Shown here piece by piece: positions 41,849-49,897 of a stretch of 64,000 nt of DNA. Numbering within the stretch: the first letter of the stretch is position 1; each line of letters begins with the position of its first letter. Origin of the DNA: RUG420 sp045642465 (lineage in GTDB: Bacteria > Bacillota > Clostridia > Oscillospirales > Acutalibacteraceae); contig JAZUIY010000016.1 in assembly GCA_045642465.1 (NCBI GenBank), positions 248,001 to 312,000 on the forward strand, in the 5' to 3' direction. Position numbers and translations under genes: made by a program. The notes under the pieces are model-generated. The model was not told where the DNA came from and did not search any database. It was given only the letters and a program-made list of their open reading frames with translations.

Positions 41849-43093
41849 ATGGAATCCACAAAAAAACCGGTAAACAAGATTCTTTATAGAGTCTTCAGTG
41901 CAATTCTCGCAATTGTATCTGTGTTCGCCATCCTTGCTTCTGTCAAGGGTCTGGGAGACTTCATCAACATCTATTGTAATCTGCAGGGTTGCTCTGTAGG
42001 GGAAATGGTAGACAGCTTTGTTGCTACTCCTGGCCAGGAAAAGAAGGATGAACCGGAAGAAATCAAAGACGAAAGATTCACCGGTGCTGCAGCTCAGCTC
42101 TATGAACTTTATGATGGCTTGAATCAGCTTTCTGACAACGAAACCGTATATTTTGACGGTTTGAAGCAGCTGGCTGATGGTAAAAAGCAGATTGCCGACA
42201 ACACCCAGGCTTACAAAGAAGGTAAGGAAACCCTGGCAACTGTTCAGAAGATTCTGCCTTACATTACCGCTTACCAGAACTGGAGAGATGGCTCCATTGC
42301 CAATATCCCTGGTTTCTCCACCGCACAGGAATATTTCGTTAAGGTTGTAAGACCACTTGCTGCCGAACTGGGTCTGGAAATTGACGAAGACGTAAACGAC
42401 CTTCCTCAGTATGTTCAGGATATGGTTGTAGACGGCAAGGCTCAGCTGAAGATGTACGAAGACGGTCTGGTTCAGATTGCTGACGGTGAAAAGCAGCTGG
42501 CTCAGTTTGAAGACGGCGAAGCTCAGATTATCAGCGAAGGTTATGACACCATCTTCTCCATGCCTTCTTATGCTGACAAGAATGGCAACGTAGTTATTGA
42601 AAGCCCGGCTGACCACTTCGGTTACAAGAACGGCACTTTCAAGAACGAATTTAGCGGCAAGACCCTTGGTAACGGCAAGAAGGCTTTGAACCTGGATTCT
42701 GCCTTTGACGTACTGTGGTTCACCGTTGACTATGCTCATAATGTAGAAGACACTGCTACCAACGAACTCATTCCAAGAGCTGTCCTCACCGTAGCTGGTT
42801 TGCTTTGCGGCATCCTCGGTTTGGTTGCAGGCCTCAAGGGACTTCTGTTCTTCCGTGGCAAGATCCTCACCATTGTTACCGCAGTTGCCGGTATTGCTCT
42901 GAACATTGCTGGTATGGCTACCGGTTACAACAACTATCTCTTCCGTCTGGCAGATGGTTCCTACTCCGGTAACACCCAGATGACAGCCTTTATTCTGTTC
43001 GCTGTTGCTGCTGTGATTTCTGCAGTATTTGCTGCTCTTAACCTGAATAAAAAGAACAAGAAGGAAGACGCTTTCGAAGACATTGCTGAATAA
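41849..43093 (+). CDS. Membrane protein with YhgE/Pip-like extracellular repeats
   Basis: A 414-residue protein. One helix near residues 12-35 is followed by a large hydrophilic domain (about 40-305) and three helices near 308-395, then a charged tail (KKNKKEDAFEDIAE). The hydrophilic part has regularly spaced GLKQLADGKKQIADN and GLVQIADGEKQLAQFEDG, heptad-like repeats also seen in YhgE/Pip-type membrane proteins. No enzyme motif is visible. AGGAGG precedes the ATG. It has its own promoter and terminator. I assign no function; a surface or export-associated coiled-coil role is only suggested. Confidence 0.65.
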   Translation: MESTKKPVNKILYRVFSAILAIVSVFAILASVKGLGDFINIYCNLQGCSVGEMVDSFVATPGQEKKDEPEEIKDERFTGAAAQLYELYDGLNQLSDNETVYFDGLKQLADGKKQIADNTQAYKEGKETLATVQKILPYITAYQNWRDGSIANIPGFSTAQEYFVKVVRPLAAELGLEIDEDVNDLPQYVQDMVVDGKAQLKMYEDGLVQIADGEKQLAQFEDGEAQIISEGYDTIFSMPSYADKNGNVVIESPADHFGYKNGTFKNEFSGKTLGNGKKALNLDSAFDVLWFTVDYAHNVEDTATNELIPRAVLTVAGLLCGILGLVAGLKGLLFFRGKILTIVTAVAGIALNIAGMATGYNNYLFRLADGSYSGNTQMTAFILFAVAAVISAVFAALNLNKKNKKEDAFEDIAE

Positions 43094-43114
43094 GCGCCGC
43101 ATTCCAAAAAACAA

Positions 43115-43147
43115 AGCCCGTTTGGACCTCCAAACGGGCTCTTTTTT
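43115..43147 (+). terminator. Terminator after the 41849 gene
   Basis: AGCCCGTTTGGA (43115-43126) pairs perfectly with TCCAAACGGGCT (43129-43140), followed by CTTTTTT. Confidence 0.9.
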
Positions 43148-43239
43148 ATCTTCATTTTAAGTGCTTTGCTTATAGTGGTTTCCATACTTTTATAGTATAA
43201 TTACAAAGTATAGATATTTTTTCAGTGAGGTAAAAAAAT

Positions 43240-44331
43240 ATGAAAAAATGCTGGAGTCTTTTGTTGGCTTTGGTACTGTTACTTTCCATGGCAGTTCCAA
43301 GTATGGCAGCGCAGAAAAAAGAAGCCCCAACACTGACCAGTCATGCGGATATTGTGTATGACAAAACCAGAAGTAAGAACAACACATACGACTTATTTGT
43401 TCCTGAAACTTTAGATAAATCCAAGCCAGTCAATATTGTAATGTGCCTTCACAGTGGTTCCTGGACTTCCGGGGACAAAATGGAAATGAGTTCCCACTGT
43501 GGCCGGTTCACCGAATTGGGCTACGTGGCCGCTTCCTTGAACTACCGTATTTACGACACCAATAACATCACCAAAAAGCAGGCCAATTACGCATGGACCA
43601 TTACGGATATCATGACGGACATTGCCCTGACCTTAAATAACATTGCAACCCGTTTGGAACAGGCCGGATACACCGTGGGCAATGCGGCATTGTTCGGCTA
43701 CAGTGCAGGGGGCCATTTGGCCATGCTGTACGCTTATGGCACGCCGAACAGCGCCAAGGTTCCGGTTGTCCTGGTCATGGAACAGAGTGGCCCGGTAGAC
43801 TTCCATGCAGATGCATGGGAAGGCAGTGCCATGGGTTCCGACGTTATTATGAGAATGGTGGTTTCTATGGCCAACCGTAGTCTGACCATGGACGAGGCCT
43901 CCATTGACGCAGTGTCTCCGGCCGGTATGGCAAAGATTCGCGCGGTTCCAACCGTAGCCATTTACGGTGGCAAGGATGACGTCATTGGCACCGGTCACAA
44001 GGACATTTTGGAAAAAGCATTGAAGCTTTCCCGGGTAGAATACGAAGTACTGCTGGATGAGAATGCCAACCACATTATGGATAGCCATTCCGACAACATG
44101 GTACAGTTTTATAAAACTTGCGCTGACTACTGCGCTAAGTACTTAGACGGTGAAGTGGTAGAAAACGGCACCGTAACTCCGGCACCTGCCAGAAAGAAAT
44201 TGCCGGTTTGGGGCATTGTCCTCATTGTACTGGCAGCACTCGTTGTGCTTTCCGGAATTCTCTGGATTCTCATTGCCAAAAAGGTATTTAAGAAACTCAA
44301 GGAAAAGGTTAAAAGTAAGAAACAAGACTAA
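43240..44331 (+). CDS. Exported, membrane-anchored alpha/beta hydrolase (esterase)
   Basis: A 363-residue protein with a signal peptide (MKKCWSLLLALVLLLSMAVP, cleavage near SMAAQ). The hydrolase domain resembles the BD-FAE/esterase group: CLHSGSWTSGDK as oxyanion hole, GYSAGGH with the nucleophilic serine, GGKDDVIG with the acid and NHIMDSH with the histidine. Near residues 320-345 a hydrophobic helix (WGIVLIVLAALVVLSGILWI) precedes a Lys-rich tail, so the enzyme should be anchored with its catalytic domain outside. Likely acts on an extracellular ester such as an acylated sugar; the next gene is a galactokinase. Confidence 0.82.
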   Translation: MKKCWSLLLALVLLLSMAVPSMAAQKKEAPTLTSHADIVYDKTRSKNNTYDLFVPETLDKSKPVNIVMCLHSGSWTSGDKMEMSSHCGRFTELGYVAASLNYRIYDTNNITKKQANYAWTITDIMTDIALTLNNIATRLEQAGYTVGNAALFGYSAGGHLAMLYAYGTPNSAKVPVVLVMEQSGPVDFHADAWEGSAMGSDVIMRMVVSMANRSLTMDEASIDAVSPAGMAKIRAVPTVAIYGGKDDVIGTGHKDILEKALKLSRVEYEVLLDENANHIMDSHSDNMVQFYKTCADYCAKYLDGEVVENGTVTPAPARKKLPVWGIVLIVLAALVVLSGILWILIAKKVFKKLKEKVKSKKQD

Positions 44332-44348
44332 GAAAGGTTGCGTGTCTT

Positions 44349-45620
44349 ATGTGGGCGAAGGACTTAAAAGCATGGCTGAAAACGGAAGAAGCCAAAACCA
44401 AACTCAAAGAGCTCTATGTGGATGAGCAGACGCTGCCGCTGCAACTGGCGCGGTATGAGGAAGCCATAGACAAGTTTTTAGAACTCTATGGGGACGGCGA
44501 CCTCCACATTTACAGTGCCCCGGGCAGAAGCGAAGTGGGCGGAAACCATACCGACCACCAGCGGGGCAAAGTGCTGGCCTGCAGCATTAATCTGGACAAC
44601 ATTGCCGTGGTTAAGAAGACCGAGGAAAATGTCATCCGTCTGCAGTCCAAAGGCTTTTACCCAATTCGGGTAGACTTATCTGTGCTGACCCCTCAGGAAA
44701 AGGAGACGGATCATTCGCCGTCCCTCATCCGCGGCGTTGCAGCGGCCTTCCATGAAAACGGCTACCAAATAGGTGGCTTTGAGGCTTACACCACGTCTCA
44801 GGTACTGACCGGTTCCGGAATGTCCTCCAGTGCCTCCTTTGAAATCCTGTTAGCCACCATCCTGAACGACCTTTATAATGACAACCAAGTCAGTGACATA
44901 GACAAGGCCAAGTTCTCCCAGTATGCAGAGAACAAGTTCTACGGAAAGCCAAGCGGTCTCTTAGACCAGATGGCCAGCTCCGTCGGCAGCCTCATCAACA
45001 TTGACTTTAAAGACAAAGAAAACCCAATCATCAAACGGATTGATGTGAATTTCCGGGGCTTCGGTTACGCCCTCTGCGTTACCGACACCCGCAGTTCCCA
45101 CAACAACTTAACCGACGAATATGCCGCTGTCCCAGGGGAAATGAAACAGGTGGCTGCCTACTTTGGAAAAGAGGTTTTGTCCGAAGTGGACGAGCAGCAG
45201 GTGAAAGACCACCTGAATGACCTGAGAACCGCAGTGGGAGACCGCCCGGTACTCCGCGCCCTTCATTTCTATGAAGAAAACAAGCGGGTAGACAAGGAAG
45301 TGGCCGCCCTAGAACAGGGAGACTTTAAGGCTTTCCTGAAAGCGGTAACCCAATCCGGCAACTCCTCCTATAAATACTTGCAAAACATTTATGCCAGCAA
45401 GGATCAGCAGGGCGTCAGCATGGCTTTGGCTTTGACGGATCTGTTTTTGGAAGGGGAAGGTGCACATCGCGTACACGGAGGCGGATTTGCAGGTACCATT
45501 CAGGCCTTCGTCCCAATGGACGAGGTGGAAGCCTACCGCAGGGAAATGGACTCCTATTTTGGAGACGGCGCCTGTCATGTCATGTATGTACGTAACCTTG
45601 GTGGTACCAAGGTACTGTAA
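44349..45620 (+). CDS. galK: Galactokinase
   Basis: A 423-residue GHMP kinase. The N-terminal sugar motif is APGRSEVGGNHTDHQRG, a Bacillota variant of GRVNLIGEHTDY. The ATP motif is LTGSGMSSSASFE, and the C-terminal motif is HGGGFAGTIQAF. It phosphorylates galactose at C1 as the entry to the Leloir pathway; galT and galE are not in the window, so another hexose substrate cannot be excluded. The first 45 residues form a short extension (KAWLKTEEAKTKLKELY). It is followed 14 bases later by the PTPS gene. Confidence 0.87.
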   Translation: MWAKDLKAWLKTEEAKTKLKELYVDEQTLPLQLARYEEAIDKFLELYGDGDLHIYSAPGRSEVGGNHTDHQRGKVLACSINLDNIAVVKKTEENVIRLQSKGFYPIRVDLSVLTPQEKETDHSPSLIRGVAAAFHENGYQIGGFEAYTTSQVLTGSGMSSSASFEILLATILNDLYNDNQVSDIDKAKFSQYAENKFYGKPSGLLDQMASSVGSLINIDFKDKENPIIKRIDVNFRGFGYALCVTDTRSSHNNLTDEYAAVPGEMKQVAAYFGKEVLSEVDEQQVKDHLNDLRTAVGDRPVLRALHFYEENKRVDKEVAALEQGDFKAFLKAVTQSGNSSYKYLQNIYASKDQQGVSMALALTDLFLEGEGAHRVHGGGFAGTIQAFVPMDEVEAYRREMDSYFGDGACHVMYVRNLGGTKVL

Positions 45621-45634
45621 TAAAGGAGAACACT

Positions 45635-45997
45635 ATGATTTTAATTAAGCAGTTTGAATTTGACGCTGCCCATAACCTGATTAACTACCACGGCAAGTGC
45701 GAACGGCTTCACGGCCACACCTACAAGCTGGTGGTAAAACTGGAAGGGAAGCGGGACCACGAAGACATGCTCTACGACTTCGTGGAACTGAAAAAACTGG
45801 TAAACGAAGAAGTGCTGACGGAGTTTGATCACCACTACATTAACGACTTCATCACGCAGCCAACCGCTGAAAACATTGCGGTATATATTTGGAATAAACT
45901 GGAACCACTGGTAAAGACCGAAAACGCCCACCTCTACGAAATTGAGGTTTGGGAAACCAAGGATTCCGGCATCCAATACAGAGGAGACGAAGCATGA
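45635..45997 (+). CDS. 6-pyruvoyltetrahydropterin synthase-family protein, PTPS-I/III type
   Basis: A 120-residue T-fold enzyme. Zinc histidines are in FDAAHN and LHGHTY. The catalytic region reads CERLHGH, having both the Cys of QueD (C-x3-HGH) and the Glu of PTPS-III (E-x2-HGH). PTPS-III enzymes cleave dihydroneopterin triphosphate to 6-hydroxymethyldihydropterin, replacing FolB; proteins with both residues are described as able to serve queuosine and folate pathways. The gene sits directly before FolE2 and FolP-FolK and no folB is present, so a folate role is likely. Its stop overlaps the FolE2 start (ATGA). Confidence 0.86.
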   Translation: MILIKQFEFDAAHNLINYHGKCERLHGHTYKLVVKLEGKRDHEDMLYDFVELKKLVNEEVLTEFDHHYINDFITQPTAENIAVYIWNKLEPLVKTENAHLYEIEVWETKDSGIQYRGDEA

Positions 45998-46758
45998 AAG
46001 ACGTACAAAATCAGTTCGACTCCCGGAACATAGCCCTCAACGAAGTAGGCATCAAAGACCTGCGGTATCCAATGGAAATTAAGGACTCTAATGGGGAATG
46101 GTTTAAAACCCACGCCACCATTAGCGCTCGGGTTGGCTTGCAGGCAGAGCAGAAGGGGACCCACATGTCCCGCTTTGTGGAAATCATTCAAAAGTACAAC
46201 AAACTGGATATTGGCGATGTACGTGCTCTCCTTGAAGACATGAAAATCCACTTGAATGCAGAAACCGCTTACATCAAAATTTCCTTCGATTATTTCGTCA
46301 AGAAACTTTCTCCGGTAACGGAAAAGGAAGCCTACATTGACGTAGACGTTTTAATTGATGCCGCTTTGGAAGGCAATGACTTTAACTTCAACGTTACCGT
46401 CATTACCCCGGTGACCACCTTGTGCCCATGCTCCAAGGAAATTTCGGATTATTCCGCTCACAACCAGCGGGCCCTGGTTACCATTACTACCAATACCCAG
46501 AAGTTCATTCCCTTTGAAACCTATGTTTCCATTTCGGAAGGCGCCGCTTCCAGCCCAATTTATACCTTGCTGAAGCGCCCGGACGAAAAGTACGTTACCG
46601 AATATGCCTATGACCATCCGAAGTTCGTAGAAGACGTCTGCAGAGACGTGAAACAGGAACTGGATAAGATTGATGGCATTAACCAATACAGTGTAGAAGT
46701 AGAGTCTTTGGAATCTATCCATAACCACTCCGCTTTTGCCAAGGTCATTAAGAAATAA
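45994..46758 (+). CDS. folE2: GTP cyclohydrolase FolE2 (type IB)
   Basis: A 254-residue GCYH-IB converting GTP to dihydroneopterin triphosphate. VTTLCPCSKEISDYSAHNQR holds the conserved active-site cysteine and motif of the family; SIHNHSAFA is near the C-terminus. Type IB enzymes can use Mn2+ in place of Zn2+ and are often found where zinc is limiting. The start ATG at 45994 overlaps the PTPS stop; an upstream in-frame start at 45949 would lie inside that gene. The 3' end overlaps folP by one base. Confidence 0.95.
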   Translation: MKDVQNQFDSRNIALNEVGIKDLRYPMEIKDSNGEWFKTHATISARVGLQAEQKGTHMSRFVEIIQKYNKLDIGDVRALLEDMKIHLNAETAYIKISFDYFVKKLSPVTEKEAYIDVDVLIDAALEGNDFNFNVTVITPVTTLCPCSKEISDYSAHNQRALVTITTNTQKFIPFETYVSISEGAASSPIYTLLKRPDEKYVTEYAYDHPKFVEDVCRDVKQELDKIDGINQYSVEVESLESIHNHSAFAKVIKK

Positions 46759-47978
46759 TGAGAACCCTGAAACTGAAGAATGGGGAAGTGTTTTCATTTT
46801 CCCGCATGGAGTTCATGGGCATCATCAACGTAACCCCGGACTCCTTTTATGAGGCTTCCCGTGTCACCCAAGAGGAAGCACTGAGAAAAGCAGAACAGAT
46901 GATAAAAGAAGGGGCTACCTTCTTAGACATCGGCGGCGAATCCACCCGTCCGGGTGCCGCCCCGGTGACACCGGAGGAAGAGGCCGGCAGAGTCTGTCCT
47001 GTCATCAAAAAGATAAAGGACGCCCATCCGGACGTCCTGGTTTCAGTGGACACGTATCATGCCTACACCGCAAAAAAGGCCATAGAGGCCGGTGTAGACA
47101 TCATTAATGACATATCTGCCATGACCTTTGACCCCCAGATGCTGTCGGTGGTCAAAGAGGCAGACATTCCTGTGGTCCTCATGCACTGCAACGGACGTCC
47201 GGACCACATGCAGGACAACCCTACCTATGAAGACGTCACAAAAGAAGTCCACGACTTCTTAAGAGAGCGCATTGAGACAGCCGAATCTGCCGGCATAGAC
47301 CCGGAGAAGATTCTCATTGATATTGGTATTGGCTTTGGCAAAACCAAGGAACACTGCCTGGAACTCTTAGACAACCTGGATGCCTTCTATGACTTAGGCA
47401 AGCCACACCTCATGGCTGTTTCCAGAAAGTCCTGCTTAGACCACAGCTTAGAAAAGACCATTGAGAGAACCTTAGACGGTGCTAAACACGGCATAGAACT
47501 GGCCCGTGTTCACGACGTTAAGGCCAACGCAGACCCGGTCAGACAGTGGGAGGCAGCGGACAAAACCGCCGTTATTGCCTTCGGTTCCAACCTGGGTAAC
47601 AGCCGAGAACTCATTCAAAACGGCATAGACAGTTTAAAAGAACTGGGCACCGTGGAAGCCGTTTCCACCATCATAGAAAGTGAACCATACGGCGTAACGG
47701 ATCAGCCAAAGTTCTTAAATGGCGCCCTCATCCTGAAAACCAAGCTCACCCCTTACCGACTCATAGATGAGCTGAATAGGATAGAGGCAGAGCAGGGCAG
47801 AGTCAGAACCCTTCACTGGGGTCCCCGCACCCTGGACCTGGACATCATCTATTACGATGACCTTACCCTGAACACCCCGCGGTTACGAGTTCCACATCCG
47901 GACCGTCTCAACAGACCATTCGTCATGGACCCAATTAAAGAAATTGCACCACGAGAACTATGGGAGGCAGAAAAATGA
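46758..47978 (+). CDS. folP-folK: Dihydropteroate synthase - HPPK fusion
   Basis: A 406-residue bifunctional folate enzyme. Residues about 1-262 are DHPS: INVTPDSFYEAS, DIGGESTRPGA, VSVDTYHA, VSRKSCL and ARVHDV. Residues about 265-406 are HPPK: AFGSNLGNSRE, DQPKFLNGALIL and GPRTLDLDIIYYDD. HPPK makes the pyrophosphate that DHPS couples to p-aminobenzoate. The usual bacterial order is HPPK first (or folB-folK); DHPS-first fusion is less usual. The segment between SRK and RVHDV is about 15 residues shorter than typical DHPS. It overlaps neighbours on both sides. Confidence 0.94.
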   Translation: MRTLKLKNGEVFSFSRMEFMGIINVTPDSFYEASRVTQEEALRKAEQMIKEGATFLDIGGESTRPGAAPVTPEEEAGRVCPVIKKIKDAHPDVLVSVDTYHAYTAKKAIEAGVDIINDISAMTFDPQMLSVVKEADIPVVLMHCNGRPDHMQDNPTYEDVTKEVHDFLRERIETAESAGIDPEKILIDIGIGFGKTKEHCLELLDNLDAFYDLGKPHLMAVSRKSCLDHSLEKTIERTLDGAKHGIELARVHDVKANADPVRQWEAADKTAVIAFGSNLGNSRELIQNGIDSLKELGTVEAVSTIIESEPYGVTDQPKFLNGALILKTKLTPYRLIDELNRIEAEQGRVRTLHWGPRTLDLDIIYYDDLTLNTPRLRVPHPDRLNRPFVMDPIKEIAPRELWEAEK

Positions 47979-48391
47979 AAAACAAACCATTGCTGATTTC
48001 CATCATTGCCATTGTCATCCTTCTGGCCATTGCCATTACCACCATTGCCATGGGCCGTAAGGACAAAAATGATCCAATTGTGGGCACCTACCAGGTAGAG
48101 ACCATCCTCACTGCGGAAAAGGCCATTTCCCTGAAACCGGGTTCCACCATTACCATAGACAAAACCAACCATTTTAAATACAGCATTGTGGGCCTAGGGG
48201 AAGCAGAGGGCTCCTGGCTTCGGGACAAAAAAACCAACGACACCTTCTACGCCAACTACACCTTCGGCTTTGCCAACAAGCAATATAAAAACCTGAAGAT
48301 TACCGCCGGCCTAGATGAAAACAAAACCACCCTCTACCTCTACATCCTAGACAACGACCAATTCATCACCGTCCAAGCTAACAAACAATAA
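47975..48391 (+). CDS. Hypothetical N-anchored extracytoplasmic protein
   Basis: A 138-residue protein. A strong hydrophobic helix (residues about 6-26, LLISIIAIVILLAIAITTIA) is followed by a soluble domain with beta pattern: VGTYQVETILTAEK, TITIDKTNHFKYSI and GSWLRDKKTND. The arrangement of a G-x-W-like beta unit resembles small lipocalin-like or DUF-type extracellular domains, but I recognise no family. Its ATG overlaps the folP-folK stop (ATGA), so it is translated in the folate operon. An A-rich stretch follows. Confidence 0.65.
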   Translation: MKNKPLLISIIAIVILLAIAITTIAMGRKDKNDPIVGTYQVETILTAEKAISLKPGSTITIDKTNHFKYSIVGLGEAEGSWLRDKKTNDTFYANYTFGFANKQYKNLKITAGLDENKTTLYLYILDNDQFITVQANKQ

Positions 48392-48476
48392 GCACAAAAA
48401 AACAAAAGAACAAAAACAACAGAAATAAAAAACAAAAAATAATAAAAAATAAAAAACACAAGAAAGAAAAACTAAA
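48392..48476 (+). other. A-rich, almost T- and G-poor intergenic tract
   Basis: This 85-base gap is overwhelmingly A with scattered C, very few T and G (for example AAACAAAAAATAATAAAAAATA). No hairpin or promoter is visible. The ribosome binding site of the next gene is an AAGAAAG within it. It may act as an unstructured leader or simply be a simple-sequence spacer. Confidence 0.6.
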
Positions 48477-48818
48477 ATGAAAATAGCTGTAACCTATGAA
48501 AATGGCCTGGTAGGCCAGCATTTCGGACACACCGAAAAGATGAAACTCTACCAGGTAGAAGACAACCAAGTTGTAAATAGTGAAGTGAAAACAACTAACG
48601 CCCACGGCCATCTGGCCATGGCGCAGTTCTTAAAAGAAAACCAAGTAGATGCCCTCATCTGCGGAGGCATTGGCGGCCCTGCCATTGACGCTCTCACCGA
48701 AGCAGGCATTGCCCACTACGCCGGTGTCAAAGGCATGTGCAACGAATCCGTAACCGCACTTCTGAAAGGCACTCTTACCTACGACCTTGGCCCAACCTGC
48801 CAAGAGCACAAGGCTTGA
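48477..48818 (+). CDS. NifX/NifB-type FeMo-cofactor-binding domain protein
   Basis: A 113-residue protein of the dinitrogenase iron-molybdenum cofactor biosynthesis family. MKIAVTYENGLVGQHFGHTE is the characteristic start, followed by HLAMAQFLKENQVDALICGG and IGGPAIDALTEAGI. Stand-alone members occur in many anaerobes without nitrogenase and are thought to bind or carry iron-sulfur precursors. No nif gene is near. Its TGA (48816-48818) overlaps the -35 box of a promoter reading onward. Confidence 0.87.
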   Translation: MKIAVTYENGLVGQHFGHTEKMKLYQVEDNQVVNSEVKTTNAHGHLAMAQFLKENQVDALICGGIGGPAIDALTEAGIAHYAGVKGMCNESVTALLKGTLTYDLGPTCQEHKA

Positions 48819-48843
48819 CGAACTACCTCAAGATTCCTATAAT
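48815..48843 (+). promoter_or_regulatory. Strong sigma-70-type promoter of a candidate small RNA
   Basis: TTGACG (48815-48820), 17-bp spacer, TATAAT (48838-48843). The hexamers are near consensus and overlap the stop of the NifX-like gene. The predicted start is around 48850, with no reading frame until 49083. Confidence 0.75.
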
Positions 48844-48849
48844 GGAAGT

Positions 48850-48990
48850 AGCCGAAGGGGCTTACCCCTCCTGGCAATGGAAAGTAATTTTTTAATTAAT
48901 CACTCTACGGCCAGGTAGAGTGATTAACTATTTTATCAGGACAAAAAACTCCAATAGTCCCACCAGTTGGACTACTGGAGTTTTTTCTTT
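48850..48990 (+). ncRNA. Candidate structured small RNA or leader RNA
   Basis: Downstream of the promoter lie three stems. The first is AGGGG-CTTA-CCCCT near 48857-48869. The second is TTAATCACTCTAC (48894-48906), loop GGCCAG, GTAGAGTGATTAA (48913-48925), a perfect 13-bp stem. The third is a terminator at 48945-48990. The loop GCCAGG can pair with CCTGGC (48870-48875), giving a possible pseudoknot. There is no ORF with a ribosome binding site. It could be a free small RNA of about 140 nt, or a terminated leader for the ECF sigma operon 92 bases further on. I match it to no known riboswitch. Confidence 0.5.
48945..48990 (+). terminator. Terminator of the candidate small RNA
   Basis: AAAACTCCAATAGTCC (48945-48960) pairs with GGACTACTGGAGTTTT (48969-48984) with one mismatch, followed by TTCTTT. 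Confidence 0.85.
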
Positions 48991-49082
48991 GAAGACATTT
49001 TTAAAGTAGCTCCGTTATAGTGAGTGAAAGACCAAGAAGGGCGGTGTAGAAAACGAATTCCCAGGAAAATTTAATCCGATTA

Positions 49083-49559
49083 ATGGATGAATATCAGAAT
49101 TTGATTTTCTCCATTTGCCTGAAGATGACCGGTGACTACTTTGCGGCGGAAGACCTATCTCAGGAAACCTTTCTTTCAGCTTTTCAACACTGGGACTCCT
49201 TTGATGGGAACAATGAAAAATCTTGGCTAGCCCGGATTGCAAGTAATAAGTGCATAGATTACTTAAGAGGTGCAGCCAGAAGACAGGTTCCAACAGAGGA
49301 TATTCCAGAGCAGGTAGACCAGGAAGATCAGCCACAGGAACTCTACCAAACCAAAGAAGTCATTGAAAAATTAAAACAGGAAATAGATAACCTAAATCCG
49401 CCGTACAACGAAGTGCTGATTCAGCACTTAATCCACAACAAAACGGCAAAACAAATTGCGGAAGAAACGAATCAAAACGTAAAGACCATACAAACCCATA
49501 TTTATAGGGGAAAGGCCTTATTAAAACAAACTTACGGAAAGGAGATGCTTTTAGAATGA
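49083..49559 (+). CDS. ECF-type RNA polymerase sigma factor
   Basis: A 158-residue sigma factor. Region 2 (about residues 1-65) reads YQNLIFSICLKMTGDYFAAE, then DLSQETFLSAFQHW and SWLARIASNKCIDYLR. Region 4 (about 95-150) includes NPPYNEVLIQHLI and TAKQIAEETNQNVKTIQTHI. The ATG at 49083 has only a distant AGGA. The family usually has a few more residues before YQNLIF, and the frame stays open back to 49050 (NSQENLIRL) without a standard start codon, so the true start is uncertain. The next gene overlaps by four bases and is probably the anti-sigma factor. Confidence 0.88.
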   Translation: MDEYQNLIFSICLKMTGDYFAAEDLSQETFLSAFQHWDSFDGNNEKSWLARIASNKCIDYLRGAARRQVPTEDIPEQVDQEDQPQELYQTKEVIEKLKQEIDNLNPPYNEVLIQHLIHNKTAKQIAEETNQNVKTIQTHIYRGKALLKQTYGKEMLLE

Positions 49560-49897
49560 CAGAAAAAGAATTAATGGAACTCATTGCAGCTGCAGAAGCA
49601 GACTTAACACAGGCACCTTCTGACCTAAAGGAAAAGACTTTGGCAAAAGCCAAGCCGCCAGAATCAAAAATGAGAGAATTCCGCAAATATTACACCAAAG
49701 TGATTGCCGGGATGGTTGCTGCCATTACCCTTCTTTACACTACCCCAATGGTAACAAACCATCTTGGCATTCATGATGCCGAATTTATGCACATAGACAC
49801 CCACCATTCCGGAACCATACTAGGAGACGGATTAGATACTTTATCAGAACTGATTGAAACCCAAATTGGAGGTAATACTCATGAAAAAATCCAGTAA
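49556..49897 (+). CDS. Probable anti-sigma factor, single membrane helix
   Basis: A 113-residue protein starting on an ATGA overlap with the sigma gene. An N-terminal helical segment (about residues 1-40) would face the cytoplasm, a helix at about residues 47-64 (VIAGMVAAITLLYTTPMV) crosses the membrane, and a His-rich stretch (HIDTHHSGTILGD) lies outside. Size, topology and overlap fit a membrane anti-sigma factor, but no zinc-binding HxxxCxxC motif is present, so the assignment rests on context. Confidence 0.65.
   Translation: MTEKELMELIAAAEADLTQAPSDLKEKTLAKAKPPESKMREFRKYYTKVIAGMVAAITLLYTTPMVTNHLGIHDAEFMHIDTHHSGTILGDGLDTLSELIETQIGGNTHEKIQ

Noticed and set aside
41807..43114. 435-residue open frame on the minus strand
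   Set aside because: It is the exact shadow of the plus-strand membrane protein gene, which has a promoter, AGGAGG site and terminator. The minus-strand product has no ribosome binding site or family motif.
45949..45993. Upstream start for FolE2 giving 15 more residues
   Set aside because: The extension lies in the PTPS gene and is not FolE2-like. ATG 45994 forms a normal ATGA overlap with a ribosome binding site.
48890..48935. Second terminator within the candidate small RNA
   Set aside because: The 13-bp stem is followed only by CTATTTT, a weak tract, and a much better terminator lies 20 bases further on. I treat it as an internal stem.
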